A stretch of 11,929 nt of DNA, taken from Blastococcus sp. (GTDB lineage Bacteria; Actinomycetota; Actinomycetes; Mycobacteriales; Geodermatophilaceae). Position numbers and translations under genes: made by a program. The notes under the pieces are model-generated. The model made no database searches and was not told the DNA's origin. It was given only the letters and a program-made list of their open reading frames with translations. How positions within the stretch are numbered: the first letter of the stretch is position 1; each line of letters begins with the position of its first letter. Of the stretch, positions 6,074 to 11,929 are shown piece by piece. The stretch covers positions 1 through 11,929 of the forward strand of contig JAOPUS010000005.1 in assembly GCA_025963345.1 (NCBI GenBank), read 5' to 3'.

Positions 6074-6568
6074 ATGAGCGATCTCCTGGACCTGCCAGTC
6101 ACCACGCTGGACGGCGAGCCGACCACACTCGGCGCAATGACCGGCGGCCGAGCCGCCCTCGTCGTCAACGTCGCCAGCAGGTGTGGGCTCACGCCCCAGT
6201 ACGGCGCGCTCGAGGCGCTGCAGAAGGAGTACGCCGACCGGGGGTTCACCGTCGTCGGCGTTCCGTGCAACCAGTTCCGGGGGCAGGAGCCGGGGACCGC
6301 CGAGGAGATCGCCGAGTTCTGCTCCGCGACCTACGGCGTCACGTTCCCGATGACGGACAAGGTCGAGGTGAACGGAGCCGGCGCGCATCCGCTCTACCAG
6401 CGGCTGACCGCAGCACCGGATGCGGCCGGGGAGTCCGGCGACGTCCAGTGGAACTTCGAGAAGTTCCTCATCGACGGCTCGGGCGAGATCGTCGGCCGGT
6501 TCCGGCCCACGACCCTGCCCGACGCCCCGGAGGTCCGGGCCGCGATCGAGTCGGTCCTCCCCGCCTGA
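6074..6568 (+). CDS. Glutathione peroxidase family protein (Cys type)
   Basis: A 164-residue thioredoxin-fold peroxidase that reduces hydrogen peroxide or organic hydroperoxides. The peroxidatic cysteine is Cys37 in NVASRCGLTPQY, in place of the selenocysteine of animal enzymes. The rest of the catalytic tetrad is visible: Gln71 in the motif PCNQFRGQEPG, and Trp126-Asn127 in VQWNFEKFLID. Cys83, in FCSATYGVTFPM, lies where thioredoxin-dependent members keep their resolving cysteine. Since actinobacteria generally make mycothiol rather than glutathione, the real reductant is probably thioredoxin. ATG 6074 is used; the only purine-rich stretch (GCGAGG) is unusually close, one base away, and a TTG at 6047 is an alternative. 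It lies upstream of an iron-uptake operon, a sensible pairing for oxidative stress, but it seems transcriptionally separate because a hairpin and an iron-box-like site intervene. Confidence 0.93.
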   Translation: MSDLLDLPVTTLDGEPTTLGAMTGGRAALVVNVASRCGLTPQYGALEALQKEYADRGFTVVGVPCNQFRGQEPGTAEEIAEFCSATYGVTFPMTDKVEVNGAGAHPLYQRLTAAPDAAGESGDVQWNFEKFLIDGSGEIVGRFRPTTLPDAPEVRAAIESVLPA

Positions 6569-6577
6569 GCGGAGGGG
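6556..6577 (+). terminator. Hairpin with the peroxidase stop codon in its loop
   Basis: CCTCCCCGC and GCGGAGGGG pair with one mismatch around the loop CTGA, whose TGA is the stop codon of the peroxidase gene. No T run follows. It may end the peroxidase transcript before the iron-regulated operon; a weak call. Confidence 0.35.
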
Positions 6578-6626
6578 CGGGACGCAGTTCCGCGCCCAGG
6601 CACTCCGCATGAGGGACGGCACTAGG

Positions 6627-6645
6627 TAAGGTAAGCCTTCCTTAT
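6627..6645 (+). promoter_or_regulatory. Iron box-like (DtxR/IdeR) operator
   Basis: The 19 bases TAAGGTAAGCCTTCCTTAT match the DtxR/IdeR consensus TTAGGTTAGSCTAACCTAA at 13 positions by eye, and form an imperfect dyad (AAGG and CCTT around AAGCCTT). The site stands out as AT-rich in this GC-rich DNA. It is 27 bases before the first gene of a ferric-siderophore transport operon, which is where iron-dependent repression is expected. The core promoter probably overlaps it. Confidence 0.65.
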
Positions 6646-6672
6646 CTCGCCCGACCTGCCCCGGAGCTGCCC

Positions 6673-7725
6673 GTGACCGCCGCGATCGACGCCCCGGTGG
6701 TCCGGGACACGAGGAGACGGCGCTCCACCCGCTCCCGGCGGTTGACCGGCCTGGCGATCCTGCTCGTCCTGGTCGTTGCCGCCGCGCTGGCCAGCATCGC
6801 CGTCGGCACCCGCTCGATCGGCCCGGGCGAGGTCTGGCGATCCCTGTTCGACGGCGACCTGAGCACCGAGGAAGCGGTGATCGTCCGCCAGCTGCGCGTG
6901 CCGCGGACGGCGCTCGGACTGATGGTCGGGCTCGCCCTGGGCGTCGCCGGGGCGCTGATGCAGGGGCACACCCGCAACCCGCTCGGCGACCCCGGGCTGC
7001 TCGGGGTCACGGCCGGCGCCTCCCTCGCCGTCGTCCTGGCGATCGCCTGGTTCGGGATCGGGACGCCGTCCGGCTACGTCTGGTTCGCCTTCGGCGGCGC
7101 CCTGGCCGGCACGGTGCTCGTCTACGCGATCGGCTCGGCCGGGCACAGCGGCCCCACACCGGTCACCCTCGCGCTGGCCGGCGCCGCGCTGTCGGCCCTG
7201 CTCTACGCGCTGGTCCGCGCCGTAGTGGTGAGCGACCAGCAGACCCTCGACAGCTTCCGGTTCTGGGTGGTCGGTGCGCTCGCCGGTCGCGGCGCCGACG
7301 TCGCCTGGCAGGTGGCTCCCTTCATCGCCCTCGGCCTGCTGCTCGCGGTGGCGAACGCCCCCGCGCTGAACCTGCTCGGGCTCGGCGAGGACGTCGCCCG
7401 GGGGCTGGGCCAGCGGATCTGGCCGGCCCGCATCGTGGGGCTGAGCGCTATCACCCTGCTGTGCGGGGCCGCGACCGCCGCCTGTGGGCCGATCGCCTTC
7501 GTCGGGCTCGTCGTCCCGCACGCCGTCCGCGCGGTCACCGGCCCCGACCACCGCTGGCTGATCCCCTGTTCCGGGCTGCTCGGCGCCGCCCTGCTCCTGA
7601 CCGCCGACGTCATCGGCCGGATCGTGGCCCGCCCCGGCGAACTGCAGGTGGGCATCGTCCTGGCGCTGGTCGGCGCCCCGTTCTTCATCGCCCTGGTCCG
7701 TCGCCGCCGGACGGCGACGCTGTGA
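6673..7725 (+). CDS. Ferric-siderophore ABC transporter permease (FecCD family), first
   Basis: A 350-residue integral membrane protein of the FecCD/BtuC family, one half of the channel of an iron-siderophore importer. A basic N-terminus (RRRRSTRSRR, 15-24) leads into the first membrane helix; about ten helices are expected. Family motifs: LRVPRTALGLMVGLALGVAGALMQ followed by TRNPLGDPGLLGVTAGAS, then GLGEDVARGLG, and GPIAFVGLVVPHAVRAVTGPDHR in the C-terminal part, the region that contacts the ATPase. The GTG start has GGAG six bases upstream. It is the first gene of a three-gene operon behind an iron-box-like site and overlaps the next gene by four bases (GTGA). No substrate-binding protein gene is present, so the siderophore cannot be named; it could also serve heme or cobalamin, but the iron-box-like site favours ferric siderophores. 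Confidence 0.92.
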   Translation: MTAAIDAPVVRDTRRRRSTRSRRLTGLAILLVLVVAAALASIAVGTRSIGPGEVWRSLFDGDLSTEEAVIVRQLRVPRTALGLMVGLALGVAGALMQGHTRNPLGDPGLLGVTAGASLAVVLAIAWFGIGTPSGYVWFAFGGALAGTVLVYAIGSAGHSGPTPVTLALAGAALSALLYALVRAVVVSDQQTLDSFRFWVVGALAGRGADVAWQVAPFIALGLLLAVANAPALNLLGLGEDVARGLGQRIWPARIVGLSAITLLCGAATAACGPIAFVGLVVPHAVRAVTGPDHRWLIPCSGLLGAALLLTADVIGRIVARPGELQVGIVLALVGAPFFIALVRRRRTATL

Positions 7726-8771
7726 GCACACAGGAACTGGCCCGGACGGCGGTCCGACTCGGCCCTGTCTCGGCGATCGTGCGGTGGCGTCAGCTCGTCG
7801 TCCCCCTCGTGGCCCTCGCCGTCCTCCTGCTGCTGTCGGCAGTGAGCCTGGGCCGCGGCGAGTTCCCGATCGGCATCGGCGACGTGCTGCGCACCCTGGC
7901 CGGACTCGGCGAGAAGGCGCAGGAGTTCATCGTGCTGGAACTGCGCGCCCCGCGGATCGTCGTCGGCCTGCTGGTCGGGCTCGCACTCGGCATCGCCGGC
8001 GCGTTGTTCCAGACCTTCGCCCGCAACCCGCTGGCCTCCCCCGACGTCCTCGGCATCACCCAGGGCGCCTCGGTGGGTGCGGTCGCCGCCATCGTGCTCA
8101 GCGGTGGGGCCGCGAGCTTCCTCGGCGTGCCCCTCGCCGCGCTGACCGGAGCGCTCCTCGCCGGCTCGCTGCTGTTCGTCCTCAGCTGGCGGGCGGGGAT
8201 CGACGGCTACCGGCTCGTGCTCGTCGGCATCGCGCTCTGGTCGGCCCTGGCCGCGCTCACCGACTGGCTGCTCACCAACGCCGAGATCCACGACGCCACT
8301 GCGGCCTACGTGTGGATCACCGGCTCGCTGAACGCCCGCACGTGGGACCACGCCGTCCCCCTGGTGCTGTCCGTGCTCGTCCTCGCGCCGCTCGCCCTGG
8401 CCGCCAGCCGGGTGCTCGGCGTGCTCCAGTTCGGCGACGACACCGCCCGCGGCCTGGGGGTCCGGCTCCCGCTCGCTCAGGGGGCCGTCGTCCTGGTCGC
8501 GGTCGGGCTGGTCGCCACCTCGGTCGCTGCCGCCGGGCCGATCACCTTCGTGGCCCTCGTCGTCCCGCAGATCGCCGTCCGCCTGACCGGTGGGTCACGG
8601 CCGCCGCTGCTGGCGTCCGGGTTGCTGGGCGCGGTGCTCGTGGTGGGCGCAGACCTGGCCACCCGCACCCTGCTCCCTCAGGCACTGCCCGTCGGCATCC
8701 TCACCGCCGCCATCGGCGCCCCGTACCTGCTCTGGCTCCTCGTCCGCGGAAGGCGGCGATACACGCTGTGA
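7722..8771 (+). CDS. Ferric-siderophore ABC transporter permease (FecCD family), second
   Basis: A 349-residue partner permease of the same family, completing the heterodimeric channel. Visible motifs: LRAPRIVVGLLVGLALGIAG, then FARNPLASPDVLGITQGAS, YVWITGSLNARTWDH (a sequence common to FepG/FecD-type subunits), FGDDTARGLGVRLP and GPITFVALVVPQIAVRLTG. A short Gly/Arg-rich end (RGRRRYTL) is cytoplasmic. The GTG start overlaps the stop of the first permease (GTGA), so translation is probably coupled; the next gene overlaps in the same way. Pairing with the first permease is inferred from position and from the two belonging to distinct subfamily types. Confidence 0.92.
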   Translation: MSTQELARTAVRLGPVSAIVRWRQLVVPLVALAVLLLLSAVSLGRGEFPIGIGDVLRTLAGLGEKAQEFIVLELRAPRIVVGLLVGLALGIAGALFQTFARNPLASPDVLGITQGASVGAVAAIVLSGGAASFLGVPLAALTGALLAGSLLFVLSWRAGIDGYRLVLVGIALWSALAALTDWLLTNAEIHDATAAYVWITGSLNARTWDHAVPLVLSVLVLAPLALAASRVLGVLQFGDDTARGLGVRLPLAQGAVVLVAVGLVATSVAAAGPITFVALVVPQIAVRLTGGSRPPLLASGLLGAVLVVGADLATRTLLPQALPVGILTAAIGAPYLLWLLVRGRRRYTL

Positions 8772-9577
8772 CGATCGACAGCCAAGCCGGACCGGTCCGT
8801 CTCGCGGCCGAGCACGTCCGCCTCGCCTACGACGAGCGGGTGGTCGTCGACGACCTCGATCTGGAGCTCACCGAGGGGTCGTTCACCGCGATCGTCGGGC
8901 CCAACGGCTGCGGGAAGTCCACGCTGCTGCGTGCCCTGGGCCGGCTGATGCGGCCGACGTCGGGCCAGGTCCTGCTGGACGGGCGGGCGATCGCGCGGAC
9001 GCCGACCCGCGAGGTCGCCAAGGTGCTGGGCCTGCTGCCCCAGGCACCGATCGCACCGGAGGGACTCACCGTCGCCGACCTGGTCGCGCGTGGCCGGCAC
9101 CCGCACCAGAGCTGGCTGCGCCAGTGGTCCCGGGACGACGAGGCAGTGGTCGCCGAGGCGCTCGCCTGGACCGACATGGCCGAGCTGGCCGACCGCCCCG
9201 TCGATGCCCTCTCCGGCGGCCAGCGGCAACGCGCCTGGATCTCGATGGCGCTCGCGCAGGGCACCGACCTGCTGCTGCTCGACGAGCCGACCACCTACCT
9301 CGACCTCTCGCACCAGATCGACGTCCTGGAGCTGGTCGGCCGGCTACACGCCGAGCGCGGTCGCACCGTCGTCGTGGTGCTGCACGACCTGAACCTCGCG
9401 GCCCGCTACGCCCAGCGGCTGGTCGCGATGAAGGACGGCGCACTCGTGGCCTCGGGCACGCCGGAGGAGGTGCTCACCGAGCAACTGCTGGCCGACGTGT
9501 TCGATCTCGAGGCCCGGGTCCTGCCCGATCCGGTCGCCGGGACGCCGATGGTGGTGCCGGTCCGCCGACTGCGGTGA
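8768..9577 (+). CDS. Ferric-siderophore ABC transporter ATP-binding protein (FepC/FecE type)
   Basis: A 269-residue cytoplasmic ATPase that powers the two permeases. Motifs in order: Walker A GPNGCGKST (44-52), Q-loop Gln92 in LGLLPQ, the subgroup-typical VADLVARGRHPHQSW (102-116), ABC signature LSGGQRQRAW (148-157), Walker B LLLLDEP (168-174) with catalytic Glu173, D-loop TTYLD, and switch His206 in LHDLN. All motifs are intact and the length is typical. The sequence between Q-loop and signature is characteristic of the iron-siderophore, heme and cobalamin ATPase group. It starts at GTG overlapping the upstream stop by four bases. Its own stop is only 13 bases from the end of the convergent transporter gene, so no separate terminator fits between them. 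Confidence 0.94.
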   Translation: MTIDSQAGPVRLAAEHVRLAYDERVVVDDLDLELTEGSFTAIVGPNGCGKSTLLRALGRLMRPTSGQVLLDGRAIARTPTREVAKVLGLLPQAPIAPEGLTVADLVARGRHPHQSWLRQWSRDDEAVVAEALAWTDMAELADRPVDALSGGQRQRAWISMALAQGTDLLLLDEPTTYLDLSHQIDVLELVGRLHAERGRTVVVVLHDLNLAARYAQRLVAMKDGALVASGTPEEVLTEQLLADVFDLEARVLPDPVAGTPMVVPVRRLR

Positions 9578-9590
9578 GGACCCCCGGGGA

Positions 9591-10556
9591 TCAGCTCGCC
9601 AGCGCCGCGGGGGTCTCGGGCAGCGACGTCGGCATCGGCGTCGCGCGGGCGGTCTGGGCCAGCACGATCCCGGTCAGGACGACGACACCGCCGGCCACCT
9701 GCCAGCCGGTGAGCACCTGCTCCACCCACAGCCAGGCCACGATCGAGGCGAACACCGGCTCGACCGTCGCGACGAGCCCCGCGGCGGTCGGAGCCAGGTG
9801 CCGGAGGGCGGAGATCGACAGCCAGAACGGCACGATCGCGCCGAGGACGACGATCCAGGCCACCAGCAGCCAGAGCGGCAGCTGCAGCGAGCCCGCCGAC
9901 ACCGGCACCCGCTCCGCCAGCACCCCCGCGTCGAACTGCCACCACGGCGCGGCCGCAGCCCAGAAGAGCGCGGCCGCCACGAAGCTCCAGCAGGTGAGCG
10001 CCACGGGGTCGCGGGTGACGGTGCCGCGCTCACCCATGAGGTAGTAGGTCGCCAGGCAGAGCGCCGCGATCAGCGCCGCGCCCAGGCCGACCGGGTCCAG
10101 CGACCCGCCGTCCTGCCAGATCTCGGCGACCAGCACCAGCCCGGACAGCGACAGCAGCAGGGCCAGCCAGAGCCGGCTGCGTACCTTCTCCCGGCGCACC
10201 AGCCAGACGTAGAGCGCGATGAAGACCGGCGCGGTCATCTCGAAGACCAGCGCGATCCCGACCGGCATCCGGCCGATGGCGACGTAGTAGAGGAACTGGG
10301 TGAGCGCGACCCCCACCACGCCGAACACGGCCAGGAAGGGGACCTCCCGCCAGGTGATCCGCAGCCGCCGCGGGGCGACGACCGCGAGGACGACCAGCAG
10401 GCACACGGCCGCGCCGGTGCAGCGCAGGGCGGTGAGTCGGGTCGCCGGGATGCCCGCCTGCAGCGCGAGCGTGGAGACCGTGCCATTGACGGCGAAGAGG
10501 CCCGCCGCGGTCAGCGTCAGCGCGTAACCGACGGCGGGGCGGGCGACACGGGTCAC
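9591..10556 (-). CDS. EamA-family (drug/metabolite transporter) membrane protein
   Basis: A 321-residue protein with about ten hydrophobic helices arranged as two EamA repeats (roughly 8-145 and 155-300). These transporters move amino acids, metabolites or drugs across the cytoplasmic membrane, usually outward. Features: a small-residue-rich first helix (LTAAGLFAVNGTVS), the repeat-1 end with FLYYVAIGRMPVGIALVFEMTAPVF, and the matching repeat-2 element with ALRHLAPTAAGLVATVEPVFA, both typical of the family; the loop between the repeats has charged residues (VRREKVRSR). GTG 10556 is the start I favour, since it places the first helix at the usual position, though no Shine-Dalgarno is evident. 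It lies 55 bases after the STAS gene on the same strand, so the two may share a transcript. The substrate cannot be deduced. Confidence 0.88.
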   Translation of the reverse strand: MTRVARPAVGYALTLTAAGLFAVNGTVSTLALQAGIPATRLTALRCTGAAVCLLVVLAVVAPRRLRITWREVPFLAVFGVVGVALTQFLYYVAIGRMPVGIALVFEMTAPVFIALYVWLVRREKVRSRLWLALLLSLSGLVLVAEIWQDGGSLDPVGLGAALIAALCLATYYLMGERGTVTRDPVALTCWSFVAAALFWAAAAPWWQFDAGVLAERVPVSAGSLQLPLWLLVAWIVVLGAIVPFWLSISALRHLAPTAAGLVATVEPVFASIVAWLWVEQVLTGWQVAGGVVVLTGIVLAQTARATPMPTSLPETPAALAS

Positions 10557-10611
10557 GCCGGGAACGTAGTCCCCAACCGCCTCCGAGCCCCCTACCGGGC
10601 CGCCGGGCGGA

Positions 10612-11058
10612 TCAGAAGAGCGCGAGTTCCTGCGTGGGGGCGGCCGGTGGCTCGGTGGCCCCGGTGAACACCTGGTCCAGCCCGGCCAGTTCGAAGACCC
10701 GCCAGACCGACGGTTGGACACCTCGCAGGCGCATCGCGATGCCGCGCTGGAGGGCCCAGCGCCGGACGCCGAGCAGCGCGGACAGCCCGATCGACCCCAT
10801 CGACGGGACCCCGGCGAGGTCGATCTCCAGCTCACGGCAGCCCGCCAGGGCTCGGCCCGCCAGGAACGACTCCAACTGCAGGGCGCTCAGGCCGTCGAGG
10901 TCACCGCGGACCAGCACGACGGCGCGGCTGCCCGACGATTCCCAGTCCAGCCCGGAGGCAGGACGACGCGCCACCGGATGCGCCACCCACCAGGGACGAC
11001 GTCCGGCGGAGGCTCGCACCACCCGTCGCGAGGCGTCCCGCTCATGCGTCCGAACCAT
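10612..11058 (-). CDS. STAS domain protein (anti-anti-sigma factor-like)
   Basis: A 148-residue soluble protein with one STAS domain at about 38-132. STAS proteins of this kind act as anti-anti-sigma factors in partner-switching: the unphosphorylated form binds an anti-sigma kinase. The domain shows VVLVRGDLDGLSA (47-59), a central strand ELEIDLAGV (76-84), then SMGSIGLSALLG (86-97) and the C-terminal helix VWRVFELAGLDQVF. Ser89 lies where the phosphorylated Ser of the usual DSSG motif falls, but the preceding Asp is replaced by Gly and the second Ser by Ile, so the switch may be altered. An unusual basic, Trp-containing extension (1-37, RRPWW at 20-24) precedes the domain. ATG 11058 has GGGGGA six bases upstream. 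No anti-sigma factor or sigma factor gene is adjacent. The EamA transporter is 55 bases downstream. Confidence 0.82.
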   Translation of the reverse strand: MVRTHERDASRRVVRASAGRRPWWVAHPVARRPASGLDWESSGSRAVVLVRGDLDGLSALQLESFLAGRALAGCRELEIDLAGVPSMGSIGLSALLGVRRWALQRGIAMRLRGVQPSVWRVFELAGLDQVFTGATEPPAAPTQELALF

Positions 11059-11220
11059 GCCCTGTCCCCCAGCCCTGCCGACGACACCGCCGTCGTGTGG
11101 TAGACGCTACGCAGGGCTACTGACGGGATCCGGTGTGTCCGAGGCCACAGCACCGGCGTGGCGGAGGCCGACGCGCCGGAGCGCGGCACCGCGCCACGGT
11201 CAGTGACCGCCCTGTAGCCG

Positions 11221-11564
11221 GTGGATCGTGGGCCCCGCGGATCCGGCCGGACGCTGGACGAGTGGGGAGCCCTCCTCGCCACCTCGGGCGTCGACCCCTC
11301 GACCAGAACGCGGTGCGCCGCTGGCTGCGCGAGGTCCACGGCGTCAGGCAGAACAGCCAGTGGGCCATCGCCGACGCCGCTGCCCGGGACGCTGGCTGGG
11401 TGCGGCGCACCGTCGAGGAGTACGTCCACGCGCAGTACACCGGCGCCAAGGCAGCCCTGCGCCCGGTCTTCGACGCCGTGCGCGAGGCGGCTCTCGCCCT
11501 CGGGGGCGACGTCGACGAGGAGGTCCGCAGCCTGCTGCGAGCCGCCTACGAGCAGCACGGCTGA
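11221..11564 (+). pseudogene. DUF4287-type protein, apparently frameshifted
   Basis: Two frames together encode one small DUF4287-like protein. From GTG 11221 the first frame gives GRTLDEWGALLATSGVDP with ideal codon use. After a run of four C at 11295-11298 the coding signal jumps to another frame, which reads LDQNAVRRWLREVHGVRQNS and continues to the TGA at 11562-11564. One additional C would join them as GVDP-LDQN, the expected continuity of the family. So either a base was lost (broken gene) or the assembly has a homopolymer error. The joined product of about 114 residues also stops soon after LGGDVDEEV, without the DUF5655 part that often follows in longer relatives. The function of DUF4287 is not known to me. 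A GTG at 11313 could start a truncated product. No Shine-Dalgarno is obvious before 11221. Confidence 0.7.
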
Positions 11565-11590
11565 CGCCGCGGCCGAGCACACTGGAGCCC

Positions 11591-11929
11591 GTGGAGAGCA
11601 GGCCGGCCTGGTCGGACCGCCGGCGCCGCACCCTGCTCGGGTTCGCTCTCGGGATCCTGGTCTTCGGCGTCGCCGCGATCGCGCTGCCGGCCCAGTACGG
11701 CGTGACCTCTGCGTTCCTGGCCGCTCTCTGCGGCTTCCTGCTCGTGGTGGCCACGGTGGTGTTCGTCGCCATCCCGGGGCCGGACACCCTGCACACGCTG
11801 TTCCACACCGTCCCACTGGCGGGCGCCGTGCTCGTCGTCGCCGTCCTCCTGTTGCTGTCCACGTCGGCCGACCTGCGCTGGCTGTGGTCGGTGGTCGCCG
11901 TCGCCGCGGCGGCCTGGACGGTGGCCTCC
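11591..11929 (+). CDS. Small multi-pass membrane protein (partial)
   Basis: GTG at 11591 opens a frame of 113 codons that is still open at the right edge. A short basic cytoplasmic start (SDRRRRT, 8-14) is followed by hydrophobic segments at about 15-33, 41-61, 75-90 and 97-113, separated by short loops with IPGPDT (61-66) and STSADLRW (90-97). Codon use strongly favours G or C in third position. GGAG lies only three bases before the GTG, rather close for a ribosome binding site. It starts 26 bases after the DUF4287-type gene. I do not recognise the family with confidence; the arrangement suits a small actinobacterial membrane protein or the N-terminal membrane part of a larger protein, for instance a sensor. 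Confidence 0.7.
   Translation, partial: MESRPAWSDRRRRTLLGFALGILVFGVAAIALPAQYGVTSAFLAALCGFLLVVATVVFVAIPGPDTLHTLFHTVPLAGAVLVVAVLLLLSTSADLRWLWSVVAVAAAAWTVAS

Noticed and set aside
5495..6622. Long minus-strand open frames opposite the DUF2237 and peroxidase genes
   Set aside because: They are antisense to two confidently recognised genes and show no protein family pattern.
6622..8351. Large minus-strand open frames opposite the permease genes
   Set aside because: They are shadows of the FecCD permeases; the translations are rich in Gly, Asp, Arg, Gln and Ala with no hydrophobic core.
9578..9590. GC palindrome (CCCCCGGGG) between the importer ATPase and EamA genes considered as a two-way terminator
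   Set aside because: Thirteen bases are too few for a stem with a loop, and the match is an ordinary GC run in this genome.
11117..11816. Minus-strand open frames under the DUF4287-type and membrane protein genes
   Set aside because: The plus-strand reading gives recognisable domain sequence or coherent membrane helices with proper codon bias; the antisense frames do not.

Overview
The window is very GC-rich. Its clear genes have G or C at almost every third codon position, use many GTG starts, and carry actinobacterial families (DUF1707, DUF2237, a DUF4287-type protein, a DtxR/IdeR-like iron box). This points to a high-GC actinobacterium, possibly of the Geodermatophilaceae (Blastococcus or Geodermatophilus), though the family-level placement is only an impression. 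I see no rRNA, tRNA, CRISPR array, insertion sequence or phage gene.

Left part (1-1905, all on the minus strand): the 5' end of an ABC exporter gene that runs off the left edge; a strong 15-bp hairpin; a 37-codon gene for an extraordinary Trp/Gly-rich peptide (11 Trp) with an excellent ribosome binding site; about 620 bases without a recognisable gene but with a 13-bp inverted repeat; and a DUF1707 membrane protein.

Centre (1991-5502, minus strand): an acyl-CoA dehydrogenase and an acetoacetyl-CoA synthetase (AacS), both in fatty or branched-chain acyl-CoA and ketone-body metabolism. They are separated by 278 bases holding a perfect 10-bp hairpin and a possible 40-codon ORF. Divergent from aacS, on the plus strand, are a DUF2237 protein and a Cys-type glutathione peroxidase.

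Right of centre (6627-9577, plus strand): an iron-box-like site precedes three overlapping genes, two FecCD-type permeases and a FepC/FecE-type ATPase. Together they form the inner-membrane part of a ferric-siderophore importer. The substrate-binding protein is not encoded here. The operon ends 13 bases from a convergent EamA-family transporter.

Right end (9591-11929): the EamA transporter lies downstream of a STAS-domain (anti-anti-sigma-like) gene on the minus strand. On the plus strand follow a DUF4287-type gene apparently broken by a one-base deletion in a C run, and the start of a small multi-pass membrane protein cut by the right edge.

The least explained item is the Trp-rich mini-gene at 655-768 and its setting beside an ABC exporter.
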